In this document: positions 36,259 through 45,754 of the stretch, one piece after another
Position numbering within the stretch: position 1 is the first letter of the stretch
Layout of the letters: every line of letters starts with the position of its first letter
Translations under genes and position numbers: made by a program
DNA from: Thalassobius sp. Cn5-15
GTDB lineage: Bacteria > Pseudomonadota > Alphaproteobacteria > Rhodobacterales > Rhodobacteraceae
Assembly: GCF_022347685.1 (NCBI RefSeq)
Contig: NZ_JAKRGF010000001.1
Span: 372,001-436,000 of the forward strand
Length of the DNA: 64,000 nucleotides
Direction of reading: 5' to 3'
The notes under the pieces: model-generated
What the model was told of the DNA's origin: nothing
Seen by the model: only the letters and a program-made list of their open reading frames with translations
Databases searched by the model: none

Positions 36259-36287
36259 GTGACAGTGGTCTGTGTGCCTTATATACT
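36259..36287 (+). promoter_or_regulatory. promoter of the YSC84-type gene with overlapping inverted repeat
   Basis: GTGACA (36259-36264) and TATACT (36282-36287) are separated by 17 bases, a good housekeeping promoter. An inverted repeat CTGTCA (36242-36247) and TGACAG (36260-36265) overlaps the -35 element and could bind a regulator. The predicted leader is about 95 bases. Confidence 0.6.
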
Positions 36288-36388
36288 GCTGTGTAGAAAT
36301 CTGGGCGACAGACCCGAAAACAGTGGGCGCCGACGCAAATGCCGGCGCTTTGGCAAACAGGCAACGAACTATAGAGACGGGCAATCTC

Positions 36389-36946
36389 ATGACAAACTTC
36401 ACCCGACGTGGCTTTTCGCTGGCGCTTGCCGGTGCGGGCCTGACCGCTGCGTGCAGCAACGGCGTAGGCGCCAATGGCGCCCCGAAAATCGACGCGCGCG
36501 TCGATAAAACCCTGAACTACCTCTACTCGCGCTATCCCAACACCCGCGATCTGGCGGAAAAATCGAACGGTCAACTGGTCATGCCACTGATCACCGAGGC
36601 CGGGTTTGGGATTGGCGGCGGCTACGGCCGTGGCGCGCTGCGTGTGGACGGTGTAACGGTCGACTATTACTCGGCCACCAAAGGCAGCTTTGGCCTGCAG
36701 ATCGGCGCACAACAGTTTGCGCATGTGCTCTTTTTCATGACCGAACAGTCGCTGATGCGCTTCCGTCATTCGTCGGGCTGGGCGGCAGGTGCGGATGTAG
36801 AATACGCACTGAACGATCAGGGCGGCAACCTGCGCGCCGACACCACCACAGCGACCTCGCCGGTTGTGGCGCTGATTTTTGGTCAGGCGGGTCTGATGGC
36901 AGGTGCGACGCTGGAAGGTGTGAAATACACCCGCATCATTCCCTGA
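36389..36946 (+). CDS. YSC84/SYLF-domain lipoprotein, probable Tat substrate
   Basis: A 185-residue protein. The N-terminus TNFTRRGFSLALAGAGLTAA has a twin-arginine motif and hydrophobic segment, followed by Cys in a lipobox-like LTAAC, so it may be exported folded and lipid-anchored. The rest is a YSC84/SYLF domain: LVMPLITEAGFGIGGGYGRG, DYYSATKGSFGLQIGAQ and the C-terminal GLMAGATLEGVKYTRI. SYLF domains bind lipids in eukaryotes; the bacterial role is unclear. The ATG at 36389 was chosen because it starts the signal peptide. Confidence 0.85.
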   Translation: MTNFTRRGFSLALAGAGLTAACSNGVGANGAPKIDARVDKTLNYLYSRYPNTRDLAEKSNGQLVMPLITEAGFGIGGGYGRGALRVDGVTVDYYSATKGSFGLQIGAQQFAHVLFFMTEQSLMRFRHSSGWAAGADVEYALNDQGGNLRADTTTATSPVVALIFGQAGLMAGATLEGVKYTRIIP

Positions 36947-36966
36947 CCACTAGACGCTTGTAAAAG

Positions 36967-36994
36967 AAAACGCGCCTCCTTTGGGGCGCGTTTT
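36967..36994. terminator. bidirectional terminator
   Basis: AAAACGCGCC (36967-36976) pairs with GGCGCGTTTT (36985-36994), with T residues on both ends of either strand. It separates the YSC84-type gene from the convergent holC. Confidence 0.88.
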
Positions 36995-37012
36995 TCGTAT
37001 CAGCTTTCAGCC

Positions 37013-37480
37013 TTAATTGCCTGTTTCAGCTTTCTTTTCCCAGCGACCACTTTCCTCGGACCAATACTGTGCTGCACAGCCTGCGCCGGTCAGTGCCTTC
37101 CATTGATGTCGGGCGTGATCAACGGCCATTTCATCCAGACCGTCAAACAGGATACAGACACGGTCCAGGGCCTCTACCTCTTCTGCTGTAACCAGCGCGC
37201 CACCCACTGACATCAGGCAGCTGGCATCGTTGGCCTCAGCCATCACATCACATCCCAAAAGCACAGGCTGTTGATTGTCATGACCTCCCCCCGCCAGCCC
37301 ATGCGGAAGGAAGCTGTCTTCTGCCCCCTTCCACAAGGCCAAATCGAGCGCTTGCATCATTCCCTCATCCTGCCCGCGCACCACAACGCGCCACCCTGCC
37401 TGTAGGGATTTCCCCAGCAGCATCGGCAAGGTTTGCGCCAGCGGAGCGCGTGTCAGGTGATAGAAATATGCAGCGCCCAT
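37013..37480 (-). CDS. holC: DNA polymerase III chi subunit
   Basis: A 155-residue HolC, the clamp-loader subunit that contacts single-strand binding protein. The pattern AYFYHLTRAPLAQTLPMLLG at the start, RVVVRG, ALDLALW and SFLPHGLAG, then the DGLDE segment near 115, are typical. It lies six bases after pepA on the minus strand; pepA-holC is a common pair in proteobacteria. The gene ends at a bidirectional terminator. Confidence 0.93.
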   Translation of the reverse strand: MGAAYFYHLTRAPLAQTLPMLLGKSLQAGWRVVVRGQDEGMMQALDLALWKGAEDSFLPHGLAGGGHDNQQPVLLGCDVMAEANDASCLMSVGGALVTAEEVEALDRVCILFDGLDEMAVDHARHQWKALTGAGCAAQYWSEESGRWEKKAETGN

Positions 37481-37486
37481 AGTGGT

Positions 37487-38956
37487 TTAGACCTCGAACT
37501 TATCTGCAACCAGTCGGTTCAACGCCAAAACGCCCCAACCGGTGGATCCTTTGGGTGCATAGGCGGTTTCCGCCTTCACGCTGGCCACACCGGCGATGTC
37601 GAGGTGCATCCAAGGCGTGCCGTCTTTGATGAAGCGTTGCAGGAACTGCGCTGCGGTGATCGAGCCACCAGCACGGGTGCCGACGTTTTTCATATCCGCG
37701 ATCGCTGATTTCAGTTGATCGTCATAGGCCTGCCCCATCGGCATACGCCATGCACCTTCGCCCTCGGCCTCAGCGGCCTTCAGGAAGCCTTTGCACAGGT
37801 CATCATCATTGGAGAAGACGCCGGCGTTTTCATGGCCCAGACCGATGATGATCGCACCTGTGAGGGTGGCCAGATCAATAACGCCTGCGGGGTTAAACCG
37901 GTCTTGGGCGTACCACAGCACATCGGCCAGAACCAAACGCCCTTCGGCGTCGGTGTTGATCACCTCGATGGTGTCGCCCTTCATGGATTTGACCACATCT
38001 CCCGGACGGGTGGCGTTACCGGACGGCATGTTTTCCACGAGGCCGACCAGCCCCACAACGTTTGCCTTGGCCTTCCGCAGCGCCAGCGACTTCATCGCGC
38101 CAGCCACAACACCGGCGCCGCCCATATCCATGGTCATATCTTCCATGCCGCCTGCGGGTTTCAGGCTGATGCCGCCAGTGTCAAAGACCACACCTTTACC
38201 GACCAGCGCCAGCGGGGCTGCATCTGCATCGCCACCTTTCCACTGCATCACCACGACCTTGGACGGGCTGTCGCTGCCCTGACCGACGCACAACAGGCTG
38301 CCCATGCCCAGTTCGGCCAGCTTGTCCTCTTCCAGCACCTCAACCTCAAGGCCCAGCGATTTCAGTTCAACCAAGCGGTTGGCAAATTCGGTGGTGGTCA
38401 GAACATTCGCCGGTTCCGAAGTCAGGTCGCGGGTAAAGAACACACCTTCGGCCATCGCAAGCAGCGGGCCTGCGGCCTTGGACGCTTCCTCAGGTTTGGT
38501 GCAGGCGATGCGGGCATCAGCGTTCACTTCGGCCTCTGCCGATTTGTGATCCGTGAAGCTGTAGGCGCGCAAGCTCAGTCCAAGCGCGATCTGTTCCACA
38601 TGACGCACATTGCCCGCCGCTAGCAGCAACGCCGCTTTGCCTTTGGCACGCGCCAGCGCAACCCCTGCCTTACGTGCATCCTCCACGCTGGCACGGCGTG
38701 ACAGCTTCACCACATCCAGTGCTTCAGCCGCCAGACCAACCGGATAAGCCAGAGTGATCACCTGCCCCTGTTTGGCCTTCTCAAACTGTTCTGCCTCCGC
38801 CAGTCGCGCCAGCGCGCCACGGGTCAGTTTATTCAGGCGACGGCCTGCCGGATCCAGTTTGCCCTCGTCGTCGAGGATCACGGCAACGCGCCCTTCAACG
38901 GTGGCAAAAGCGTCCAGATCGGTGGCCTCAAACGTCACGGAAATCGGTGTGGTCAT
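37487..38956 (-). CDS. pepA: leucyl aminopeptidase (M17)
   Basis: A 489-residue cytosolic aminopeptidase using two metal ions. The metal-binding lysine and aspartate lie in GKGVVFDTGGISLKPAGGME, and the family signature NTDAEGRLVLAD is present. The N-terminal macro-like domain is as expected. The start at 38956 follows GAGAG; a longer frame was rejected because it runs into the divergent lptF region. It is transcribed with holC. Confidence 0.95.
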   Translation of the reverse strand: MTTPISVTFEATDLDAFATVEGRVAVILDDEGKLDPAGRRLNKLTRGALARLAEAEQFEKAKQGQVITLAYPVGLAAEALDVVKLSRRASVEDARKAGVALARAKGKAALLLAAGNVRHVEQIALGLSLRAYSFTDHKSAEAEVNADARIACTKPEEASKAAGPLLAMAEGVFFTRDLTSEPANVLTTTEFANRLVELKSLGLEVEVLEEDKLAELGMGSLLCVGQGSDSPSKVVVMQWKGGDADAAPLALVGKGVVFDTGGISLKPAGGMEDMTMDMGGAGVVAGAMKSLALRKAKANVVGLVGLVENMPSGNATRPGDVVKSMKGDTIEVINTDAEGRLVLADVLWYAQDRFNPAGVIDLATLTGAIIIGLGHENAGVFSNDDDLCKGFLKAAEAEGEGAWRMPMGQAYDDQLKSAIADMKNVGTRAGGSITAAQFLQRFIKDGTPWMHLDIAGVASVKAETAYAPKGSTGWGVLALNRLVADKFEV

Positions 38957-39097
38957 GGGATGCTCTCTCACGGTGAATATAGTTGGTGTTTCACACAGAC
39001 TTAGCGTTCCTCCGCCGACAATGCCAGATAGCAGTTTTCCCCGCCGTAGAGTTACAGTAGTGTCCGCCGCAAGTGATTGATGCCGTTGGGGGGCCAA

Positions 39098-40252
39098 GTG
39101 TCGAGATTCGACAGATATATGCTGTCGCAGCTGATGGTGCTGTTTGGCTTCTTTGCGCTGGTTCTGGTGTCGATCTATTGGATCAACTCCGCTGTTCGTC
39201 TGTTTGACCGGCTGATCGGCGATGGCCAGTCGGCGCTGGTGTTTCTGGAATTCACTGCTCTTACTCTGCCGAATGTGATCCGGCTGGTGTTACCCATGTC
39301 AGTTTTTGCCGCTGCTGTGTATGTAACCAACCGGCTCAGCAATGAATCCGAACTGGTGGTGATGCAGGCAACCGGTTTCAGCCCATGGCGCCTGGCGCGG
39401 CCGGTGGTGTACTATGGGCTGATCATTGGCCTGCTGATGTCACTGCTGACGCATATTCTGGTGCCGATAAGTGGCGGTCAGATGCGCGAACGCGAGGCTG
39501 AGATTTCGCGCAATGTGACTGCGCGGCTGTTGACGGAAGGCACGTTCCTGCATCCGGTTGAAGGCATCACCTTCTATATCCGTCAGATCGATCTAGATGG
39601 CACGCTGAACGATGTGTTCCTGTCCGATCGTCGTGATCCGACACGGGCGCTGAGCTATACCGCCCGCGAAGCCTATCTCATTCAGGACAAAGGCGCGGTG
39701 AAGCTGGTCATGGTCGATGGTCTGGCGCAGAATTACACCGCCACTGGCGAACGTCTGTTCACCACCACCTTCGACGATTTCGCCTATGACATCAGCGGTG
39801 CCCTTGGCGCCGCAGAAGACAAGCCGCCCGCCGTGCGCCATCGTCCAACATGGGATCTGTTGCCCGGCACCGGCGGAGTTGATCGCGCTGTGGCAGAAAC
39901 CGGACGCAGCCGCGCCTATGTGGTGGAACAGCTGCACTTCCGCGTCAATCAGGCCTTTCTCTGCGTCGCCGCTGCGCTGATCGGGTTTTCCACGCTCCTC
40001 TTGGGACAGTTTTCGCGGTTTGGCGTCTGGCGGCAGATTGTCGGTGCGCTGGTGCTGCTGGTGGTCGTTAAACTGGTCGAAGGACTGGCGACCGATGTTG
40101 TGCGCGGGGATGCCAGCCTATGGCCAATGGTTTACGCGCCCTCGCTGGTGGGCTTCTTGATGGCTGCGGTGATCCTCCATATCGCTGCACGCCCAAAGGC
40201 GCGTCGTCGCCTCAGACAGCAGGAACAGGCAACAAAGGGGCAAAGCGCATGA
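39098..40252 (+). CDS. lptF: LPS export permease LptF
   Basis: A 384-residue YjgP/YjgQ-family permease, one half of the LptB2FG complex that lifts lipopolysaccharide out of the inner membrane. It has an N-terminal membrane segment (FDRYMLSQLMVLFGFFALVL), further segments to about 130, a large periplasmic domain, and three C-terminal segments. I chose the GTG at 39098, preceded by GGGGGG, since the resulting SRFDRYML start matches the family; in-frame TTG and ATG codons at 39077-39080 are possible. The stop overlaps lptG by ATGA. Confidence 0.9.
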   Translation: MSRFDRYMLSQLMVLFGFFALVLVSIYWINSAVRLFDRLIGDGQSALVFLEFTALTLPNVIRLVLPMSVFAAAVYVTNRLSNESELVVMQATGFSPWRLARPVVYYGLIIGLLMSLLTHILVPISGGQMREREAEISRNVTARLLTEGTFLHPVEGITFYIRQIDLDGTLNDVFLSDRRDPTRALSYTAREAYLIQDKGAVKLVMVDGLAQNYTATGERLFTTTFDDFAYDISGALGAAEDKPPAVRHRPTWDLLPGTGGVDRAVAETGRSRAYVVEQLHFRVNQAFLCVAAALIGFSTLLLGQFSRFGVWRQIVGALVLLVVVKLVEGLATDVVRGDASLWPMVYAPSLVGFLMAAVILHIAARPKARRRLRQQEQATKGQSA

Positions 40253-41343
40253 AGCTGGATTTTTACTTTGCCCGCAAATTTGCCGTGCTGTTTGCCGGCA
40301 TCTTTGGTGTTTTTTTCCTGTTGATGACACTGATTGATCTGGTGGAACAGATCAGTCGCTTTTCCGCGCGCGGGGTATCGTTTGCAAATATCGCTGAACT
40401 GACCCTGCTGAACGCGCCCAAAGGGCTTTATGATATCTTTCCGCTGGTGATGATCCTGACCACGATCAGCCTGTTCCTTGGGCTGGCGCGGTCGTCGGAA
40501 TTGGTGGTGGCGCGCGCCAGCGGTCGTTCGGCGTTGCGCAGCCTGCTGTCACCGCTTCTGGTGGCCACTTTGATCGGGGTCATTGCGGTTGCGGTGTTTA
40601 ATCCCATCGTTGCCGCCACCTCCAAGCGTTATGAAATCCTCTATGAGAGCTATTCCAGCGGCAATGCGCAGGTCTTTTCGATCAGCGGCGAAGGCCTGTG
40701 GCTGCGTCAGGGCGACGAAGACGGACAGGCCGTTATCCGCGCCAGCCGCGCCGATCCCGCCGGATCGGTGTTTTATGACGTGACCTTCCTGACCTATAGC
40801 GCGACCGGTGGCCCCATCAGCCGAATTGAGGCAGAGGCCGCAACGTTGGAACGTGGCGCATGGGTGATGCGCAACGCCAAACGCTGGACTCTGGGCGATC
40901 AAAACCCAGAATCAACCGCAGAGCAGCTGGCAGAGCTGACCCTGCCATCCAACCTCACGCAGGAACGGATTCGCGACAGTTTCGGTCAGCCCAGCACAAT
41001 CTCGATCTGGGATCTGCCGTCCTATATCGGTCAGTTGGAAGAGGCTGGATTTTCCGCCCGCCGCCACGCGGTTTGGTTGCAGCGCGAACTGGCGCGACCG
41101 CTGTTTTTGGTGGCGATGGTGATGATCGCTTCGGCCTTTACCATGCGCCACAGCCGGTTCGGTCGCACCGGTCTGGCGGTTCTGGCGTCGATCATGTTGG
41201 GCTTCACGCTTTACTATATTCGTAACTTTGCCCAAATCCTTGGGGAAAATGGACAAATCAGCATCTATCTTGCCGCTTGGGCACCGCCTGTTGCGTCGGT
41301 GATGCTTGCACTTGGCCTGCTTTTGCATATGGAGGACGGATGA
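40249..41343 (+). CDS. lptG: LPS export permease LptG
   Basis: A 364-residue YjgP/YjgQ-family permease, partner of LptF. It opens with KLDFYFARKFAVLFAGIFGV, the first membrane helix, and includes ELVVARASGRSALRSLL in the cytoplasmic loop that contacts LptB. The ATG at 40249 overlaps the lptF stop and is preceded by AAAGGGG. The end overlaps lptD in the same way, so lptF, lptG and lptD are translationally coupled. Confidence 0.94.
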   Translation: MKLDFYFARKFAVLFAGIFGVFFLLMTLIDLVEQISRFSARGVSFANIAELTLLNAPKGLYDIFPLVMILTTISLFLGLARSSELVVARASGRSALRSLLSPLLVATLIGVIAVAVFNPIVAATSKRYEILYESYSSGNAQVFSISGEGLWLRQGDEDGQAVIRASRADPAGSVFYDVTFLTYSATGGPISRIEAEAATLERGAWVMRNAKRWTLGDQNPESTAEQLAELTLPSNLTQERIRDSFGQPSTISIWDLPSYIGQLEEAGFSARRHAVWLQRELARPLFLVAMVMIASAFTMRHSRFGRTGLAVLASIMLGFTLYYIRNFAQILGENGQISIYLAAWAPPVASVMLALGLLLHMEDG

Positions 41344-43538
41344 CGCCGCGCCTTCGACATATTAAGCCTATGACATCCACTTTGCTGAAGTCCACCTGTA
41401 TGGTGCTGGCCCTGGCCGCACCAATCGCAGCAGGGTTGCCGACACATAGCTTTGCCCAAACAGTCCCTGCGCCCACCGAAGAGGCAGCGGCGCAGCCCGC
41501 GACTCTTGTGGCGGACAAGCTGGAGGTGCAGGGCCGTGACCTGCTGATCGCCAGTGGTAACGTCGAGGTGTTTCATCAGGGACGCCGCCTGAAAGCCGCT
41601 GAAATTCGCTATGACCGGCGCGAGGACCGGCTGGAACTGACCGGGCCAATCACGCTTGATGATGGTGAGGGGGCGGTGATCATGGCGGATGCGGGTGCGT
41701 TGGACAACCGTCTGGAAAATGGCCTGTTGCTCGGTGCGCGAATGGTATTGGACCAGAAGGTGCAACTCGCGGCCAACCAGATCAGCCGCGTTGGCGGACG
41801 GTATACCCAGCTCTACAAGGTGGCGGCCACATCGTGCCGCGTCTGTGAAACAGGTCGTCCGCCGCTGTGGCAGATCCGCGCCAAACGCACGACGCATGAC
41901 ACAGAGGCGCAACAGCTCTATTTCGACCACGCGCAGCTGCGCGTTTTGGATGTACCGATCTTCTGGCTGCCGCGCCTGCGCCTGCCTGACCCGACGCTTG
42001 ATCGCGCCACTGGCTTCTTGATCCCTTCACTGCGCCAGAACAGCCAATTGGGACTGGGCGTCCGCCTGCCCTATTTCATCCGTATCGGCGATCACAGCGA
42101 CCTGACCGTGACGCCCTATCTCTCAAACAACACCCGCACGCTGGAACTGCGTTACCGGCAAGCGTTCCACAGCGGTGACATCGATTTTACCGGTGCTCTG
42201 TCCGACGACACGCTGGAAACGGGCGTGCGTGGCTACCTGTTTGGTGCGGGTCAGTTTGACCTGCCCAACGACTTCAAGCTGGATTTGCAGATCGAGGCCG
42301 TGACGGACGAAGCCTATCTGCTGGATTACGATTTCTCTTCCAAGGACCGGCTGCGTTCAGAGGTGGCGATCAGCCGCGTGCGGCGCGATGAATATATCAA
42401 CACACGTCTGACTAGCTATCAGTCCCTGCGTGAGGGAGAGATCAATTCGCAGATCCCCTCTGTTGTCGCAGAAGGGCAATACGAAAAGGTGATCCGTCCT
42501 GCCTCCGCCATTGGCGGCCACCTGACGCTAGAGGCTCAGGTGGCTGCTTACCATCGTTATTCGGATCTGGATCAACTGGGGCGCGACGTGACTCGTGCCA
42601 ATCTGTCAGCGCAATGGCGCCGTGACTGGACGCTGCCTTATGGTCTGCGGGCCAGCTATATGCTGGGCGCACGTGCAGACAGTTTCGCCGTGGCGCAGGA
42701 CAGCACCACACCGGACACCCAGACGCAACTGCATCCTGAAACGCAGGCAATCCTGCGCTGGCCGTGGCAGGCACAGACCGGCCGTGGCGTGACGCATCTG
42801 CTGGAACCGCTTGCAATGATCGGCTGGACCGGTGGCCGCAACGACAACATCCCGAACGAGGACAGCACCCGCGCCGAGTTTGACGAAGGCAACCTGCTGA
42901 ACCTGTCGCGGTTCAGTGGGGAAAGCCGCCGCGAGCGCGGCCAACAGGTGGGGTATGGTCTGCGCTGGGTACGGCAGTCTGCCAAGTGGTCGTCGGACCT
43001 GACCGTTGGACAGATCCACCGCAGCGCGCGCGAAGAGGATTTCTCTGTCACTTCGGGGCTGTCGGGCCGGACATCTGACCTGCTGGTTGCTGCCCACCTG
43101 CGCAGCGCCAACGGATTTGACCTCAGCGCCCGCACGCTGTTTGATAGCGATCTCAGCGCCAACAAGGCAGAGGCGCGGCTGAACTGGCAGAGCAAAGACG
43201 CGGGCCTTTCGGCCTCTTACGTCTGGTTGGGCCGCGATACTGTCGAACAGCGTGCGGATGTGATTTCCGAATGGGTGCTAGACGGACGCTACCGTTTTGC
43301 TCAACATTGGATTGCCTCTACCGAATGGCGCTATGATGTTGCGGGCGACAGTCTGGACGAAGCGAGCCTGGGCCTGAACTATCGTAACGAATGTGTGGAC
43401 CTCAATCTTTCCCTCTCGCGCCGGTTTACCTCTTCGACTAATGTGGACGCGTCGACCTCGATCGATTTCACCGTGAACCTGACTGGGTTCTCCAGCGGCA
43501 AAACCGATCGCAGTTACACGCGCAGTTGCAGGAATTAA
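41340..43538 (+). CDS. lptD: LPS assembly outer-membrane protein LptD
   Basis: A 732-residue outer-membrane protein. A signal peptide region follows the start (LLKSTCMVLALAAPIAAG, cleavage near SFAQ). The N-terminal OstA-like domain (LVADKLEVQGRDLLIASGNV) joins the periplasmic bridge, and the C-terminal part is the 26-strand barrel. Cysteines occur in SCRVCETG, in NECVD and at the extreme C-terminus (RSCRN), candidates for the disulfides that LptD needs. A start at 41370 is also possible. It is three bases before the surA-like chaperone gene that assists such barrels. Confidence 0.93.
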   Translation: MTPRLRHIKPMTSTLLKSTCMVLALAAPIAAGLPTHSFAQTVPAPTEEAAAQPATLVADKLEVQGRDLLIASGNVEVFHQGRRLKAAEIRYDRREDRLELTGPITLDDGEGAVIMADAGALDNRLENGLLLGARMVLDQKVQLAANQISRVGGRYTQLYKVAATSCRVCETGRPPLWQIRAKRTTHDTEAQQLYFDHAQLRVLDVPIFWLPRLRLPDPTLDRATGFLIPSLRQNSQLGLGVRLPYFIRIGDHSDLTVTPYLSNNTRTLELRYRQAFHSGDIDFTGALSDDTLETGVRGYLFGAGQFDLPNDFKLDLQIEAVTDEAYLLDYDFSSKDRLRSEVAISRVRRDEYINTRLTSYQSLREGEINSQIPSVVAEGQYEKVIRPASAIGGHLTLEAQVAAYHRYSDLDQLGRDVTRANLSAQWRRDWTLPYGLRASYMLGARADSFAVAQDSTTPDTQTQLHPETQAILRWPWQAQTGRGVTHLLEPLAMIGWTGGRNDNIPNEDSTRAEFDEGNLLNLSRFSGESRRERGQQVGYGLRWVRQSAKWSSDLTVGQIHRSAREEDFSVTSGLSGRTSDLLVAAHLRSANGFDLSARTLFDSDLSANKAEARLNWQSKDAGLSASYVWLGRDTVEQRADVISEWVLDGRYRFAQHWIASTEWRYDVAGDSLDEASLGLNYRNECVDLNLSLSRRFTSSTNVDASTSIDFTVNLTGFSSGKTDRSYTRSCRN

Positions 43539-43541
43539 CGC

Positions 43542-44765
43542 ATGATGAATAAAACCCGTCAGACTTTGATCGCCGCCTTGACCGCTGGCGCCATGATGGG
43601 GGCCGCAGCGCCCGCTGTTGCACAGGGTTTGTTTGCACCTGTTGTGAAGGTCGACAATCAGGTTGTCACCCGATTTGAACTGCAACAGCGCATCGCCTTT
43701 TTGCGGGTATTGAACACCCCCGGCGATCTCAACGCCCTGGCCCGCCAGCAGTTGATCGAGGACCGGCTGAAAACTCAGGCCGCGCGCGCTGTTGGTTTAG
43801 AACTGCCAGAGGATGCTGTCACACAGGGCGTTGCCGAGTTTGCCGCCCGCGCCAATCTGACCTCAGCTGAGTTTCTGCGCCTTGCCGCACAGGATGGTGT
43901 GGCGAAGGAAACGGTTTTCGACTTCGTTCGCACTGGCCAGATCTGGCGCGAACTGGTGCGTGCCCGTTTCGGCCGTCGTGTGTCTGTCACGGACGATGAT
44001 ATCGACCGCGCAATTGCCGCACTGGGATCTGAAACCTCGCTGCAGGTGCTGCTGTCAGAGGTGATCATTCCGCTACAACAAGGCTATGAGGCCCGTATCA
44101 CTGAAATTGCTGAAGGTGTGGCAAAAATAAACAGTTTCAACGGCTTCACTGAGGCTGCGCAGCGTTTCTCTGCCGCGCCAACCCGTGAAAACGGCGGCAG
44201 GCTGGAATGGCTGCCGATCTCGCAGTTGCCCGCGCCTTTGCGTCCGGTCCTTCTGGGGCTGGAACCTGGGGAAACCACCCAAGTGATCCCTATGCAGGGT
44301 GCTCTGGCGGTGTTCCAACTGCGCGCTGTGGCAGAAAGCCCCTACCGCGCACCAAAGATTGCTGCAGTAGAATACGCCACACTGACCCTGCCCGGTGGCC
44401 GCACGGACGCAAACTTGGCCGAGGCGGCGCGCATTGCCAGCGCGGTGGACAGCTGTGATGACCTCTATGGGGAAAACTACGGCAAAGACGCGTCCCTACT
44501 GTCTGTCACCAGCGCCGCGCCGGAGGATATTCCCGGCGCTCTGGCGATCGAACTGGCCAAATTGGATGCAGGCGAAACGTCGGCCAATCTATCGACCGAT
44601 ACAGGTGACGTACAGCTGGTGACCCTCTGCGGCCGCTCGCCCGTCCTTGGCCAAGAGGCCAGCCGCGAAGAGGTCACCAACCGCCTGCGCGCGCAGCAGT
44701 TGGAAAGCTTCGCCAACGGATATCTGGCAGAGTTGCGGTCGAACGCGCGGATCGTCTCAAAATGA
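43542..44765 (+). CDS. surA: SurA-like periplasmic chaperone/peptidyl-prolyl isomerase
   Basis: A 407-residue protein with a signal peptide ending in AVAQ near residue 28. The SurA N-domain follows (VVKVDNQVVTRFELQQRI), then one parvulin-like region at about 168-270 with RFSAAPTRENGGRLEW. It would chaperone outer-membrane proteins such as LptD, encoded just before. The stop overlaps pdxA by ATGA. The rotamase part is divergent, so isomerase activity is uncertain. Confidence 0.9.
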   Translation: MMNKTRQTLIAALTAGAMMGAAAPAVAQGLFAPVVKVDNQVVTRFELQQRIAFLRVLNTPGDLNALARQQLIEDRLKTQAARAVGLELPEDAVTQGVAEFAARANLTSAEFLRLAAQDGVAKETVFDFVRTGQIWRELVRARFGRRVSVTDDDIDRAIAALGSETSLQVLLSEVIIPLQQGYEARITEIAEGVAKINSFNGFTEAAQRFSAAPTRENGGRLEWLPISQLPAPLRPVLLGLEPGETTQVIPMQGALAVFQLRAVAESPYRAPKIAAVEYATLTLPGGRTDANLAEAARIASAVDSCDDLYGENYGKDASLLSVTSAAPEDIPGALAIELAKLDAGETSANLSTDTGDVQLVTLCGRSPVLGQEASREEVTNRLRAQQLESFANGYLAELRSNARIVSK

Positions 44766-45742
44766 GGCAGCCCATCGCGCTGACCTGTGGCGAACCTGCA
44801 GGTATCGGCCCGGAACTGGCCGTGGCCGCATGGCGCGCGCTGCGCGAGGAACTGCCGTTCTTTCTGATCGGTGATCCGTCCCATCTGCCAAAGGATGCGC
44901 CGACTGTTGATATCGCTGCGCCGAACCAGGCCATCGCCGCCATGCCCCGTGGTCTACCCGTGTTGCGTCACAATTTCGCCGCGCCTGCGGTGGCTGGTCA
45001 GCCCGATCCTGCGAATGCCCAAGGGGTGATCGACGTGATCGCCCGTGGCGTTGAATTGGTGCAGTCGGGTGAGGCTTCTGCGCTTTGCACGCTGCCGATC
45101 CATAAAAAGGCACTGCAGGACGGCGCGGATTTTGCCTATCCCGGTCACACTGAATACCTCGCCGCTTTGGCAGGTGTGGACCAGGTGGTGATGATGCTGG
45201 CCTGTGACGCATTGCGCGTGGTGCCTGCCACCATTCACATCGCCTTGTCGGAGGTGCCAAAAACGCTGACCGCCGATGGCTTGCGCCGCACGATCGAAAT
45301 CACCCACGCGGGCCTTAAACGCGATTATGGTATCGCGACGCCGCGCATTGCCGTTGCCGGGCTCAACCCGCATGCAGGCGAAGGCGGCGCAATGGGGGAT
45401 GAGGAATTGCGCTGGATCACCCCGCTGATTGAGCAAATGCGCACTGAGGGCTACGATCTGCGCGGCCCTGCATCTGCCGACACGATGTTTCACGCCCGTG
45501 CGCGTGCAGGCTATGATGTGGCGGTCTGCATGTACCACGACCAAGCGTTGATTCCGATCAAGACCATCGGCTTTGACGAAGGCGTCAACATCACGCTGGG
45601 CCTGCCGTTCATCCGCACGTCCCCTGATCACGGCACCGCTTTTGATATTGCAGGTCAAGGACTTGCCAATCCATCTTCAACCATTCACGCCCTGCGTCAG
45701 GCCGCCCGTATGGCCGCGGCCCGCTTGGGCGAACCGTCATAA
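44762..45742 (+). CDS. pdxA: 4-hydroxythreonine-4-phosphate dehydrogenase
   Basis: A 326-residue PdxA of vitamin B6 biosynthesis, oxidising 4-phosphohydroxy-L-threonine with NAD. The metal-binding histidines are in YPGHTEYLA, in MFHARARAGYD and in YHDQALIPIKTIGF, followed by PFIRTSPDHGTAFDIAG. Its position between surA and ksgA is the standard proteobacterial order. Overlaps surA by four bases. Confidence 0.96.
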   Translation: MRQPIALTCGEPAGIGPELAVAAWRALREELPFFLIGDPSHLPKDAPTVDIAAPNQAIAAMPRGLPVLRHNFAAPAVAGQPDPANAQGVIDVIARGVELVQSGEASALCTLPIHKKALQDGADFAYPGHTEYLAALAGVDQVVMMLACDALRVVPATIHIALSEVPKTLTADGLRRTIEITHAGLKRDYGIATPRIAVAGLNPHAGEGGAMGDEELRWITPLIEQMRTEGYDLRGPASADTMFHARARAGYDVAVCMYHDQALIPIKTIGFDEGVNITLGLPFIRTSPDHGTAFDIAGQGLANPSSTIHALRQAARMAAARLGEPS

Positions 45743-45754
45743 GGACGCTATCAT

